Of a stretch of 34,176 nucleotides of DNA, positions 4,654 to 12,848 are shown piece by piece; position 1 is the first letter of the stretch, and each line of letters begins with the position of its first letter. The DNA is from a virus: positions 1 through 34,176 of the IMG/VR virus record IMGVR_UViG_3300042471_001107; one strand, 5' to 3'. The translations under genes were made by a program, and so were the position numbers. The notes under the pieces were generated by a model, which was not told the origin of the DNA, did no database searches, and was given only the letters and a program-made list of their open reading frames with translations.

Positions 4654-6519
4654 CTACTTTGCCTCTCCCCAGCTTGGTCCGATCTCCACATCGCACCGGC
4701 TGGGGACTTCCAGGCGCACCGCCTCGGCCATGATCCTGGCCCCTTCCTCGGCCTCTTCCCGATTCTTGACCGACAGCGCCACCTCATCGTGAACCTGCAG
4801 GATGGGCGTCAAGCCGGCCTTGGTCAGGGCCACCATGGCGGCCTTGGTTTGATCGGCGGCTGACCCCTGAATCAGGCGATTGAGGCCCTTGTAGGTGCCC
4901 GCCCGCTTGATCCGTTGGCCGTATTCAATGACGGCCTGCTCACGCGGCAGCGCCTTGTTCACGCCCCACTCCATGGGTTCCCACAGTGGGAAGCGGCATT
5001 TGCGGCCCAGCAGGGTGCGGATCGACCCGCCCGAGGCTGCGTGGTCAATCCTGGCCATCACCGCGTTGACGGTGCCCTTGAGAAAGGGGACGTTGCGGTG
5101 GAAATTGTCGATCAATTCGCTCGCCTCATCCAGGGACAGGTCCAGGCTGTTGGCCAGCTTGTTCTTGCCCATGCCGTACATCAGTCCCAGGCCGATGGTC
5201 TTGGCCGCCTTGCGTTTGATGCCGGCCATGTCCGCAACCATCTGGTGGAAATCGGTGGTGGGGTCCTCCCGATAGGCATCGACCAGATTGTCGGCCCCAG
5301 GCAAGGACAGCAGGCTGGCGTAGTGAACCAGCAGGCGGGGCTCCTGGGAAGAGAAATCGTTAGAGGCCCACAGTTCGCCGTCCTCGGGCAGAAAAAGGCT
5401 CCTGACCATCGGTCCGATCACCTCATGGCGGGCGGGAACCTGCTGCAGGTTGGGGTTGGCCATGGACAGGCGGCCCGTGACGGTGCCCCCATCATCGGAG
5501 CGCATCTGGTTGACATGCGGATGCACACGGCCGGTCTTGGCGCTGAAGTCCATGTAGGGCTGTAGGAACGTGCTGTGCGTCTTGTTGGTCTCGCGCACCT
5601 CTACGATCATCTTGGCCAGCGGATGCTCACAGCTGTCCAGGAATCCCTTGGTAAAGCTCGGCAGCCCCGTGGCGGTCTTGGCGTACGGAATGCCGAGGCG
5701 GTCAAAAGCTTGGGCGATGGATTGCGCGGCCCAAACGTCCACTTGCTGGCCGACCTGGGTCTTGATTTCCTGCAGCAGTTCCTTCTCGCGCTTTCGCATC
5801 TGGCTGATCAACTGCTCGCATTTCTCACGATCAAACCGAATGCCGCGCCGGGTCATCTCCATCAGCACGGGGAACACATCGGTCTCGAGGTTGAAGATCG
5901 ATTCGACCTCCTCCTGCCGCATCTTGATCTTAAAGTGTTGCCAGAGCTTGAGGGTCAGCGCAGCGTCTTGCTCGGCGTACTCACCAACATACATGGCCGG
6001 GAGCTTCCAAAGCTCCTTTTTGGGGTGGACGCCAAAGTCCCCTGCCGCCTGCTTGAGGGCTTGCTCACTCTTGACCTCTTTAAGGTAATCGAAGCCAAGC
6101 GCATTGAGGCTGTACGAGAAGCGGTTTTCATCGAGGAGCGGGGCAGCAAGCATGGTGTCATAGATTCGACCGTTGATGGTGAATCCACTTGCACCCAGCC
6201 ACCCGGCGTCATAGGCTGCGTTGTGCATGATCTTGTCCGCTGGGGTGTTGAGGACATCGCGTACCCAACGCTCCACAAGCCGCCGATCCAGGTTGCCGCC
6301 ACCGCCGTGGCCAACAGGAAAATACCCAGCCCAGCCGTCGACTGCGACTGCGTAACCAACAATACTCCCGTCACCGCGAGGCCAACCGGGACCCATAGAC
6401 TCCATGTTCGGGTCGCATGTTTCGAGGTCAATTGCAATCTCCTTGGCTGTGGATAGATCGGGGAAGGCCTGTGGAGGAACCCACTCGGTGAGGGTCGGAA
6501 ACAGGGGCATCGTTTTCAC
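4654..6519 (-). CDS. polA: Family A DNA polymerase with 3'-5' exonuclease (Leu762 type)
   Basis: A replicative polymerase of 621 residues. The start is GTG 6519 (GTGA overlap with the helicase stop), with ATG 6510 as an alternative. The N-terminal proofreading domain has Exo I D31-x-E33 (DLETC), Exo II NAAYD (D104) and Exo III YAEQD (181-185). The polymerase domain has TGRLS (348-352), motif A NDFSSQEPR (D388, E393), motif B KTIGLGLMYG (K440, Y448) and motif C VHDE (576-579). The 5'-3' exonuclease domain of bacterial Pol I is absent, as in phage enzymes. L444 aligns with E. coli Phe762 (lysine plus four). It is the last gene of the replication operon. Confidence 0.96.
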   Translation of the reverse strand: MKTMPLFPTLTEWVPPQAFPDLSTAKEIAIDLETCDPNMESMGPGWPRGDGSIVGYAVAVDGWAGYFPVGHGGGGNLDRRLVERWVRDVLNTPADKIMHNAAYDAGWLGASGFTINGRIYDTMLAAPLLDENRFSYSLNALGFDYLKEVKSEQALKQAAGDFGVHPKKELWKLPAMYVGEYAEQDAALTLKLWQHFKIKMRQEEVESIFNLETDVFPVLMEMTRRGIRFDREKCEQLISQMRKREKELLQEIKTQVGQQVDVWAAQSIAQAFDRLGIPYAKTATGLPSFTKGFLDSCEHPLAKMIVEVRETNKTHSTFLQPYMDFSAKTGRVHPHVNQMRSDDGGTVTGRLSMANPNLQQVPARHEVIGPMVRSLFLPEDGELWASNDFSSQEPRLLVHYASLLSLPGADNLVDAYREDPTTDFHQMVADMAGIKRKAAKTIGLGLMYGMGKNKLANSLDLSLDEASELIDNFHRNVPFLKGTVNAVMARIDHAASGGSIRTLLGRKCRFPLWEPMEWGVNKALPREQAVIEYGQRIKRAGTYKGLNRLIQGSAADQTKAAMVALTKAGLTPILQVHDEVALSVKNREEAEEGARIMAEAVRLEVPSRCDVEIGPSWGEAK

Positions 6520-8018
6520 AGAACAAATCCTTTTTCTCGTTGCTTGGGCAAGATCAAGTGAAGCGATTTCTTGGCTCGGGTTACGCCTACGTAGAAGAGG
6601 CGGTTGATGTTGTCGCTCTGGGCCGCGTATTCCTTGGCCGACTTGGGCGAGAGGTCCATGAACAGCAGGACGTTATCCGCCTCCCCGCCCTTGGCTCCGT
6701 GGATTGTGGACAACTTGATCCGGCTGGCTGTGGACAACTTGGTGCCCCGGCGCAGAACGGCGATTAGGTACTCACGCTTTTCCTCTGCGATGCGCTCCAG
6801 GGCTTCGTGCCAGATGGCCTCGGTCCGTAGGCCATGATCCTTGGTCAGCGACGCAAGGGTGTACATCGCGGTCGGGTCCCCGCCCTTGAAGGTCCGGTGG
6901 CCTCGGGCAACGAACTCTCCACCCAGGTACTTGTAGATGTCCGCTACGTGCGCCCCGACAACCTCCTCGCCCCGGCGCAGGGCCTCCCAATGCACCACCG
7001 CCTCGATCATCTTGACCGGCAGGCTCGGCACCCCGCCGCGCTCAAACAGGATGCCGCTTGAGCGCAGCCATTCATGCACCGGGTTGAGCATGTAGTTGGT
7101 CGAGGCCATGATGAGCCAGGGCTCGTCGTTGAGCGGCACATCCTCAAACCGGTAGTAAGTCTTGACCGATCCTTCAAAGTCCCGGGCCTTCCACTTCTTG
7201 GGCTGCCGCTCCCTGATCCGATGGACGATGTGGTTGGCCAGGGCGTGGACGGTGCTGGGGACCCGATAGGACTGCTCGAGCACGGTGATATGCCCTTGGA
7301 AGGACAGGAAGCTCTTGACATCAGCGCCGGCCCAGGTGAATACTGCCTGATCGTCGTCTCCGGCGAGGAAGGCCCGTTTCGCCTTGGAAACCAGTAGCTC
7401 GACCATTTGCCATTGCAATCGGCTCAGGTCCTGCGCTTCGTCGATGATCACCACCTCCAGGGCCGGGATCAGCGATGCATCGAGCACCACCATCTCCAGC
7501 AGGTCCGTGAAGTCCAGCAGGTTGCGCGAGCGCCGGTAGTGGCGGTAGGACCGCTCTACGAACTCGAAGTGATACCATTCGATATCCAGGCCGCTTTGGT
7601 CGTAGTGCTGGCGCAGGTCGATGCCTTTGATGCGGGCCAGATTGATCTCGTTGAGGATTGGATTGTCGGCCTTGGCAAGGTTCACATCCTCCTCGGTGCC
7701 CAGGGCGATCTCAATGCCTACCTCGGCGGCGAACTCCCGGTAGTGCTCGGGCTTCATCATCATGTCTGCCTTGATGGCAAGGCAGTGGAAAGCCAGGGAG
7801 TGCAGCGTCCGGAAGAACGGGAAGTCGGTCTTGGGGTGGAGAAACGGGAACTTGGCCACGGCCCGGTCCCGCGCTTCGTTGGCTGCCTTGCGCGTGAAGG
7901 AGAAGTAGCCGATCCGGGACGAGTGAACGCCGGCCTCCAATTCCTGCTCGACGCGGTTGAGCAAGTAGGTGGTCTTGCCTGCCCCGGGCGGCCCGAAGAT
8001 TTTGTGAATCTCGACCAT
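6516..8018 (-). CDS. UvrD/PcrA-like SF1 DNA helicase
   Basis: A 500-residue ATP-dependent helicase expected to unwind DNA 3'-5' ahead of, or in repair with, the phage polymerase. Motifs in order: Walker A GPPGAGKTT (9-17), motif Ia FSFTRKAANEARDRA (39-53), motif II IIDEAQD (191-197), motif III LAGDDDQAVFTWAGAD (218-233), motif IV LEQSYRVP (247-254), motif V LSTIHGAKGGEADNV (436-450) and motif VI NRLFYVGVTRAKK (472-484). It is shorter than cellular UvrD (about 720 residues), with compact 1B/2B domains. The gene overlaps the polymerase gene by four bases, so translation is probably coupled. Confidence 0.94.
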   Translation of the reverse strand: MVEIHKIFGPPGAGKTTYLLNRVEQELEAGVHSSRIGYFSFTRKAANEARDRAVAKFPFLHPKTDFPFFRTLHSLAFHCLAIKADMMMKPEHYREFAAEVGIEIALGTEEDVNLAKADNPILNEINLARIKGIDLRQHYDQSGLDIEWYHFEFVERSYRHYRRSRNLLDFTDLLEMVVLDASLIPALEVVIIDEAQDLSRLQWQMVELLVSKAKRAFLAGDDDQAVFTWAGADVKSFLSFQGHITVLEQSYRVPSTVHALANHIVHRIRERQPKKWKARDFEGSVKTYYRFEDVPLNDEPWLIMASTNYMLNPVHEWLRSSGILFERGGVPSLPVKMIEAVVHWEALRRGEEVVGAHVADIYKYLGGEFVARGHRTFKGGDPTAMYTLASLTKDHGLRTEAIWHEALERIAEEKREYLIAVLRRGTKLSTASRIKLSTIHGAKGGEADNVLLFMDLSPKSAKEYAAQSDNINRLFYVGVTRAKKSLHLILPKQREKGFVL

Positions 8019-8020
8019 GG

Positions 8021-9553
8021 CTAGAACGGGCTCCCTTCTGTGCGCTGGGTGTGCGTGTCAAATGGCGCATCCTGCTTTTGGAAGCGGGGGATACGCCAGC
8101 AGCGCACCGTCCTATTCTTGAGGAACAGGCTGATGGGCTCACCGCCCATATCGCGCAGGCGCTGCGCCATCTTGGGCGCGGACAGGGAAGCGAAGTTGTT
8201 GCGCTTGAGATGAGCCTCCAGGTCCTTCATCCTGAAGTACGTGCGGGCCTCCTCATCATCCGTCCAAGGGCGGCCCATGATGACCTCATCGCGCACAAGC
8301 GCCTGCTGCATGTGGGTGGTGAACTCCTCCAGCAGGTCCATGAAGCGGCCGGTCACACTGGTGTCCTCGCTGGCTTCAGTGATCTGCTCGGTCTCAATCA
8401 TTTCCTTGAGCAGGGCGTTGAGCAGGTTTTCCCAATCCTGTTTGCGCAGGGTCGGGGGTAGGACATTGAGCTTTTCCAGGCAAGCCTTTTGGAACGCGCC
8501 TTGTAGGAATAGGCTGTCAGTGTCTAGCTCGATGCGCCGTCCGTTGACATCCAAGAACCACAGGGGCGGTTCACTGGCGTATTTCGACAAGCTTGCGATC
8601 TGCGGCGCGTCAGGCGAGTTGGCCCCGATGCCAAACTTGCGGGTGCGGCACAGGCCTGAGTGGCAGAAGGAATTTAGCGGTGCATCCTTGCACTTGTAGT
8701 GATACTCTTTCTTGCCAACCTGTTTGACCAATATCTGGACTTCGTTGTTGGGCAGAGGGGGAGCCACGTATTTGTAGTTGTATTCAACCAGCTTGTCTTC
8801 CCAGCCGGCCGGGTGTGCCCGCTTAAGATAGATGCCAATGTTGAATAGGCCATTATTGCGCGTGCCCTCCGGGAAGCCTTGGGCGCATAGTGCTTGTAGG
8901 CATGGCGGGCCATCCTTGATGGGGCTCTCTGCTTGCTTAGGCGGTTCAGGAAAACTGAGCGGCAACTCTTGAACCGCTGCATCGTACAGACCGTAGAACT
9001 CTTCCAAAGTCGCCGCAGACCCATCCGGGTTGATTGCGTAACGAAGGCCGGCGTCTCCACCGAAGTACGGCAGGTTGAGAAAGTTGCCGGTGTCTCCTCG
9101 ATCAACAAGGATTTCGGCTTGCTTCGGAAAGATTTCTCGACCCGCTTCACCAAGCAGTGCAGCCGCATTCTTGAGATACGTTTGAAAGTCTCTGGCTGGA
9201 ACAGGCGTTTTTGTGAATAAAAAGACATGGGCACCCCCTGATTTGCTTCTGCATACGACCAATGGCAGCTTTAGCTGCGCAATGCGCTCTACGAGGCCTT
9301 TGTGGTCCAGAGGGTACTGGTCAATGTCAATACAGCCCCAGATGCAGGTGTTATCCGCCCTGATCGGGATAATTCCAAGACTCGGTTCAACCCCCTCGAG
9401 GTGTGCAATCCACAAGTCATCCGTTGGGGGCTTGCGCACGACTGTGGCTTGCCCAGCTTGTTTTCCGTCTCCACGTTCTGCCTTTATTCGGTACGTACCG
9501 TAAGCGATGTCCAGCCCACTGAAGATCGCTTTGAACCTTGTTATGTCTGTCAT
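8021..9553 (-). CDS. Archaeo-eukaryotic primase-like protein (TOTE-type primase domain)
   Basis: A 510-residue primase-polymerase, expected to make primers for the phage polymerase. The AEP core shows the metal-binding pair D76-x-D78 (CIDIDQY), the SxSGGxH nucleotide motif (SKSGGAHVFLF, 103-113), IFPKQ (141-145) and GNFLNLPYF (156-164). A PriCT-like helical segment follows (PCLQAL to GTRNNGLFNIGIYLKRAHP, about 217-248), then three Cys (288, 297, 302) in YKCKD...FCHSGLCRTRKFG, which could hold a metal or cluster. The C-terminal 180 residues are helical. The ribosome binding site is weak (AGAGAG). A hairpin-forming gap lies upstream. Confidence 0.88.
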   Translation of the reverse strand: MTDITRFKAIFSGLDIAYGTYRIKAERGDGKQAGQATVVRKPPTDDLWIAHLEGVEPSLGIIPIRADNTCIWGCIDIDQYPLDHKGLVERIAQLKLPLVVCRSKSGGAHVFLFTKTPVPARDFQTYLKNAAALLGEAGREIFPKQAEILVDRGDTGNFLNLPYFGGDAGLRYAINPDGSAATLEEFYGLYDAAVQELPLSFPEPPKQAESPIKDGPPCLQALCAQGFPEGTRNNGLFNIGIYLKRAHPAGWEDKLVEYNYKYVAPPLPNNEVQILVKQVGKKEYHYKCKDAPLNSFCHSGLCRTRKFGIGANSPDAPQIASLSKYASEPPLWFLDVNGRRIELDTDSLFLQGAFQKACLEKLNVLPPTLRKQDWENLLNALLKEMIETEQITEASEDTSVTGRFMDLLEEFTTHMQQALVRDEVIMGRPWTDDEEARTYFRMKDLEAHLKRNNFASLSAPKMAQRLRDMGGEPISLFLKNRTVRCWRIPRFQKQDAPFDTHTQRTEGSPF

Positions 9554-9572
9554 TGCACTCTCTATAAAAGGT

Positions 9573-9639
9573 GGGGCCTACTCGCCGATTCTGCGTACAG
9601 GAATTGCAGTAACGACACGCAGAATCCGCTTTCGGCCCC
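9573..9639 (-). other. Compound stem-loop between the ssDNA-binding and primase genes
   Basis: A perfect 10-base inverted repeat (GATTCTGCGT at 9587-9596, ACGCAGAATC at 9617-9626) with a 20-base loop is nested inside a second 6-base stem (GGGGCC at 9573-9578, GGCCCC at 9634-9639). On the transcribed strand it lies just before the primase start and is followed by ACCTTTTATAG. It may be a processing site, an attenuator or a protein-binding hairpin. It is not a canonical terminator. Confidence 0.55.
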
Positions 9640-9643
9640 GAAA

Positions 9644-10411
9644 TCAGAATGGGGCTGGTCCGTTGTCCACGACACCTTCGCCTTCATGCTTGACCTTGAC
9701 TTCGCCTGCACTGATCTGTGAGGCGAAGGACTTGGCGGCCTGATACTGATTCATATCCTGGATCGGGCCGATCTTCTCGATCTCCCATCCATACCACTTG
9801 CCCTTGTCGTTGGACTCGGCCTGAGTGGTCAGTCGGTACACATGGCTGTACATCGGGGGCGTGTACGGGCCGTTCTTGCCCATGAGCTTGGTGCTCATCA
9901 TCATGCTGTTCCACTTGCGCGACTTCTTCAGTTGCGTGGACTTCATGACGATCAGCGCAGGCTCAGGGATGCCCGCATCGTTGACGATCATCACGTAGTG
10001 ATTGGCCGTGTTCTCGATGTAGTTGCCACTGTCCAGATAGTCCTTGTTGTCCCCCGGCTCCCGGTGGGTGCGGGTGAGGATGTCGGACGTTGCCGGATAG
10101 ATTGCAATCGGTGCGCCGCTGCCCGAGCCGCGAGGGGCCCATTCAATGTACTGGCGCACATAGGCCACCGGGATGACGGTGATGCCTTTCTTGCCATCGT
10201 AGATTTCGCCAGTGACGCTGTTCATCACGCAGCCGGGCATCGCACCTTCGACCTCGCCCACTTCAGGACTGGTGCTGGTGAGCAGCTTGAGGAACGGGAG
10301 AGCAAAGTCCTCCTGCCCCATGCCGTCAAAGCCGCTGTTCGCGTCCTGCTCAAAGTCACCGCCCAAAGCGACGGCATATTCTTTTTTCTCGACTACTTCA
10401 TTCTTAGCCAT
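9644..10411 (-). CDS. Putative phage single-stranded DNA-binding protein
   Basis: A 255-residue protein. ATG at 10411 is chosen because AAGGAAA lies just upstream and an earlier start would overlap the neighbour. The pattern EDFALPFLKLLTSTSPEVGE, then MNSVTGEIYDGKKGITVIPV and YIEWAPRGSG, recurs in phages beside primase and polymerase genes, where such proteins are taken to be ssDNA-binding proteins. The fold looks beta-rich. The C-terminus ends in Pro-Phe (NGPAPF), like the tip of bacterial SSB, although it is not strongly acidic. Assignment rests on this pattern and on position, so it is moderate. Confidence 0.6.
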   Translation of the reverse strand: MAKNEVVEKKEYAVALGGDFEQDANSGFDGMGQEDFALPFLKLLTSTSPEVGEVEGAMPGCVMNSVTGEIYDGKKGITVIPVAYVRQYIEWAPRGSGSGAPIAIYPATSDILTRTHREPGDNKDYLDSGNYIENTANHYVMIVNDAGIPEPALIVMKSTQLKKSRKWNSMMMSTKLMGKNGPYTPPMYSHVYRLTTQAESNDKGKWYGWEIEKIGPIQDMNQYQAAKSFASQISAGEVKVKHEGEGVVDNGPAPF

Positions 10412-10427
10412 GATTAATTTCCTTGTT

Positions 10428-10985
10428 TCACGCTGATTTGATGGTTGCTCTTTGGCCAACGTAGACACCAAAGAGTTCTGTGGGGAACTCGCTTCCGCGT
10501 TCCACCTGCTCGCGAACCCAGGCCTTGAGGGTCTGGGGTTCGATCTTCTGCGCCTGCTCCACAGGGTAGTTTTGCTCGCGCAGTTGATTCAAAAGTGACT
10601 CGCACAGCTTGTCCTCATTGCGGCCAAACCGTACTGACACAGTGTTCTTGATGATGTCGTCGTACCCGTGCTCACGCAGCCACTCATACGCCTGCGCCCG
10701 CTTCTCCTCGGGGATGCTGGCGCTGTAGAACGGTTTGACAACGATTTCGCTGCCATCGGTCATGGTGAACTTAGACATGCCCAGTTCTTGCAGCATCGCG
10801 GGGATCGCCTCCTCCATCATCTTGCGCTGCTGCTCTTTGCGCTCCTTGAGCACCGACTCCATGTCGAGGATTTCCTTCTCAAGCTCTTTGGCCCGCTTGG
10901 CCAAAGCGCCGACAGAAGACAGGTCCTCGTTCTTGATGGTCAGGGCGTCTGCGTCCTGCTCAAATATGCTGTTGATGTCAGTCAT
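10428..10985 (-). CDS. Coiled-coil phage replication-region protein
   Basis: A 185-residue protein. ATG 10985 is chosen because GGAGAAAGAG sits directly upstream. Residues about 20-62 form a charged coiled coil (LAKRAKELEKEILDMESVLKE, then KEQQRKMMEEAI). A beta-rich middle follows (MSKFTMTDGSEIVVKPFYSASIP) and then a helical C-terminus ending FPTELFGVYVGQRATIK. Proteins of this outline are repeatedly found next to the ssDNA-binding-like gene in phages. Gam-type nuclease inhibition is one thought, but no diagnostic motif supports it. It overlaps the next upstream gene by 8 bases. Confidence 0.7.
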   Translation of the reverse strand: MTDINSIFEQDADALTIKNEDLSSVGALAKRAKELEKEILDMESVLKERKEQQRKMMEEAIPAMLQELGMSKFTMTDGSEIVVKPFYSASIPEEKRAQAYEWLREHGYDDIIKNTVSVRFGRNEDKLCESLLNQLREQNYPVEQAQKIEPQTLKAWVREQVERGSEFPTELFGVYVGQRATIKSA

Positions 10986-11307
10986 CTCTTTCTCCATTCT
11001 CGGTAACATCGATCTTGACGGGGATGTACAGCTTCTCACGCCGGTCCCACTTCAAGGCTGTGTATCGGCCAGAGTTATAGAAAGCAGCTATCGAGCAGGC
11101 CAAGCCGATAGCCACGGGGTCGCCTGTGAGCAACAGGGCATCCCCTTCCTTGTAGTCCCGCAGCTTGCGCCTCAAGGTGCGAACAGTAGGGACCGTGCTG
11201 AAAGCAATTTGCGTGTTGGAGGGCAGCAAAACCTTGATCTCCCCAAAGCGCATGGCGGCGGAAATATCATGGTTGGGCATCTCTTGCACAACGTATACGG
11301 TAGGCAT
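10978..11307 (-). CDS. First gene of the replication operon, conserved unknown protein
   Basis: A 109-residue protein. The ATG at 11307 is preceded by AAGGAGAATG; a TTG start at 11328 lacks a ribosome binding site. It starts TVYVVQEMPNHDISAAMRFGEI and has a beta/alpha pattern with LLTGDPVAIGLACSIAAFYN, which resembles a small Rossmann-like or nucleotide-binding outline but lacks a P-loop. The family recurs at the head of phage replication operons with no known function. The promoter at 11340-11367 lies about 25 bases upstream of its likely transcript start region. Confidence 0.75.
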   Translation of the reverse strand: MPTVYVVQEMPNHDISAAMRFGEIKVLLPSNTQIAFSTVPTVRTLRRKLRDYKEGDALLLTGDPVAIGLACSIAAFYNSGRYTALKWDRREKLYIPVKIDVTENGERDD

Positions 11308-11339
11308 GTTTACATTCTCCTTTCTCAAACCGTGCGCTC

Positions 11340-11349
11340 AGTGTACACT
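11340..11349. promoter_or_regulatory. Perfect palindrome AGTGTACACT over the -10 element
   Basis: This 10-base palindrome contains TACACT on both strands. On the + strand a weak -35 (TTCTCA, 11322-11327) lies 16 bases upstream, so a divergent promoter for the helicase gene may share the same core. It is also a natural site for a dimeric repressor. Both roles are inferred. Confidence 0.45.
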
Positions 11350-11367
11350 ACTTCCCGGGCATGTCAA
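11340..11367 (-). promoter_or_regulatory. Strong sigma70-type promoter of the replication operon
   Basis: On the reverse strand: TTGACA (complement of 11362-11367), a 16-base spacer ending in AAGTAGTG, and TACACT (complement of 11340-11345). TTGACATG, AAGTAG and TACACT match the promoter at 3444-3471 block for block with equal spacing. It drives the leftward genes 10978 to 4654 and overlaps the 5' region of the rightward helicase gene. Confidence 0.82.
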
Positions 11368-11396
11368 GCCCCGCAACCACAGAAAGGAAGAGAGCC

Positions 11397-12848
11397 GTGG
11401 ACTACTTTTTGGAAAAGTACCCGTTTAAGAACAAGCCGTACCTTCATCAGGCCGCGTACCTGCAACGATTCTGGGAAGACCCAGCGGTTGCTCTGTTCGC
11501 AGACATGGGCACTGGCAAGAGCTTCATGCTCATCAACAACGCCGCCATGCTCTACGACAAGGGCAAGATCAACGCCATGCTGGTCGTGGCCCCGAAGGGC
11601 GTCTATCGTAACTGGTATACCGGGCAAATACCAGAGCACATGCCCGAGCATGTGTCCTACACGATGGCGTGCTGGTCTCCTACGCCGAAGAAAGCCGAGC
11701 GGGCGGAGATGGACAAGATGCTCAACGCCACCGATACGCTGCGAATCCTGGTCATGAACGTCGAGGCATTTAGCACGGAGAAGGGCGCGGCATTCGCTCG
11801 CACCTTCCTGCGGGTGACGACAGCCTACATGGCCATCGACGAGAGCACCACCATCAAAACGCCTCAGTCCAAGCGCAGCAAGAACCTCGTCAAGATTGGC
11901 CGTGATGCGCGGTACAGGAGGATTGCAACGGGCTCCCCGGTGACCAAGAGCCCGCTGGACCTCTTCAGCCAGTGCTTCTTCCTCTCCCCCGACTACCTGG
12001 GCTACGACAGCTTCTACGCCTTCCAGGCCCGGTACGCCATGATGATTGAGCGCAAGCTGGCGACCCACACCTTCCGCCAGATTGTGGGCTACCGGCACTT
12101 GGATGAGTTGCACCAGAAGCTGGGCACCTTCAGCTTCCGGGTGACCAAGGACGAGTGCCTGGACCTGCCCGACAAGGTATTCACGCGGCGCGAGATTGAA
12201 TTGACCGAGGAGCAGCGCAAGGCCTATGACCAGATGAAGCTGATGGCGCTCACGCTGATCGACGGCAACCTCATGTCGACCAACAATGCTCTGACCCAGA
12301 TCATGCGGCTGCACCAAATCGTTTGCGGGCACGTAAAGTTCGACGATGGTCGGCAGGAGGACCTGCCCAACAACCGGGTTAAGGAACTGCTGGCAACCGT
12401 CGAGGAGTGCAACGGCAAAGTCATCATCTGGGCCAACTACCGCCGGGACATCGAGAACATCAAGAATGCCCTGGCCGAGGAGCACGGCATGACCACCGTG
12501 GCGACCTACTATGGCGACACGGAGGCAGAGGACCGGCAGGAAATCGTCACACGCTTCCAGGACCCCAACAGCGGCCTGCGCTTTTTTGTCGGCAACCCCC
12601 GCACGGGCGGCTACGGCCTGACGCTGACAGCGGCGCACACCGTGATCTACTACAGCAACAACTTTGACTTGGAAGTGCGGCTGCAGAGTGAGGACCGGGC
12701 CCACCGGATTGGCCAGACCAACAAGGTGACCTACATCGACTTCATCAGCCCGGGCACCGTCGACGAACACATCGTCAAGGCCCTGCGCAGCAAGATCAAC
12801 ATCGCCTCGCAAGTGCTGGGCGAAGAACTCAAGGAGTGGATTAAATGA
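11397..12848 (+). CDS. SNF2-type SF2 helicase/translocase
   Basis: A 483-residue DEAD/SNF2-class ATPase. GTG 11397 with AAGGAAGAG at 11384-11392 is preferred; ATG 11361 lies inside the opposing promoter. Motif I is DMGTGKS (36-42), motif Ia VVAPKGVYRNW (63-73), motif II is DEST (148-151) rather than the usual DEAH, and motif III is GSPVTKSP (179-186). The helicase C domain has VIIWANYRRD, NPRTGGYGLTLTAAHTVIYYS (motif V) and QSEDRAHRIGQ (motif VI). It probably remodels DNA during replication or recombination. It overlaps the nuclease gene by ATGA, so the two should work together. Confidence 0.93.
   Translation: MDYFLEKYPFKNKPYLHQAAYLQRFWEDPAVALFADMGTGKSFMLINNAAMLYDKGKINAMLVVAPKGVYRNWYTGQIPEHMPEHVSYTMACWSPTPKKAERAEMDKMLNATDTLRILVMNVEAFSTEKGAAFARTFLRVTTAYMAIDESTTIKTPQSKRSKNLVKIGRDARYRRIATGSPVTKSPLDLFSQCFFLSPDYLGYDSFYAFQARYAMMIERKLATHTFRQIVGYRHLDELHQKLGTFSFRVTKDECLDLPDKVFTRREIELTEEQRKAYDQMKLMALTLIDGNLMSTNNALTQIMRLHQIVCGHVKFDDGRQEDLPNNRVKELLATVEECNGKVIIWANYRRDIENIKNALAEEHGMTTVATYYGDTEAEDRQEIVTRFQDPNSGLRFFVGNPRTGGYGLTLTAAHTVIYYSNNFDLEVRLQSEDRAHRIGQTNKVTYIDFISPGTVDEHIVKALRSKINIASQVLGEELKEWIK

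Noticed and set aside
5509-5540. TTGACATG near 5514 that resembles the promoter -35 block
   Set aside because: It is inside the polymerase gene on the opposite strand and lacks the AAGTAG and TACACT blocks.
9489-9500. A 12-base palindrome CGGTACGTACCG in the primase gene
   Set aside because: It lies in codons for conserved N-terminal residues (AYGTYRI) and has no promoter context; probably chance.
10735-11757. A 340-codon + strand frame
   Set aside because: It crosses three supported genes and two promoters and has Arg/Ser-rich random composition.
11364-12812. A 482-codon open frame antisense to the SNF2 helicase
   Set aside because: The + strand frame has complete helicase motifs; the antisense frame is a by-product of GC-rich codon use.
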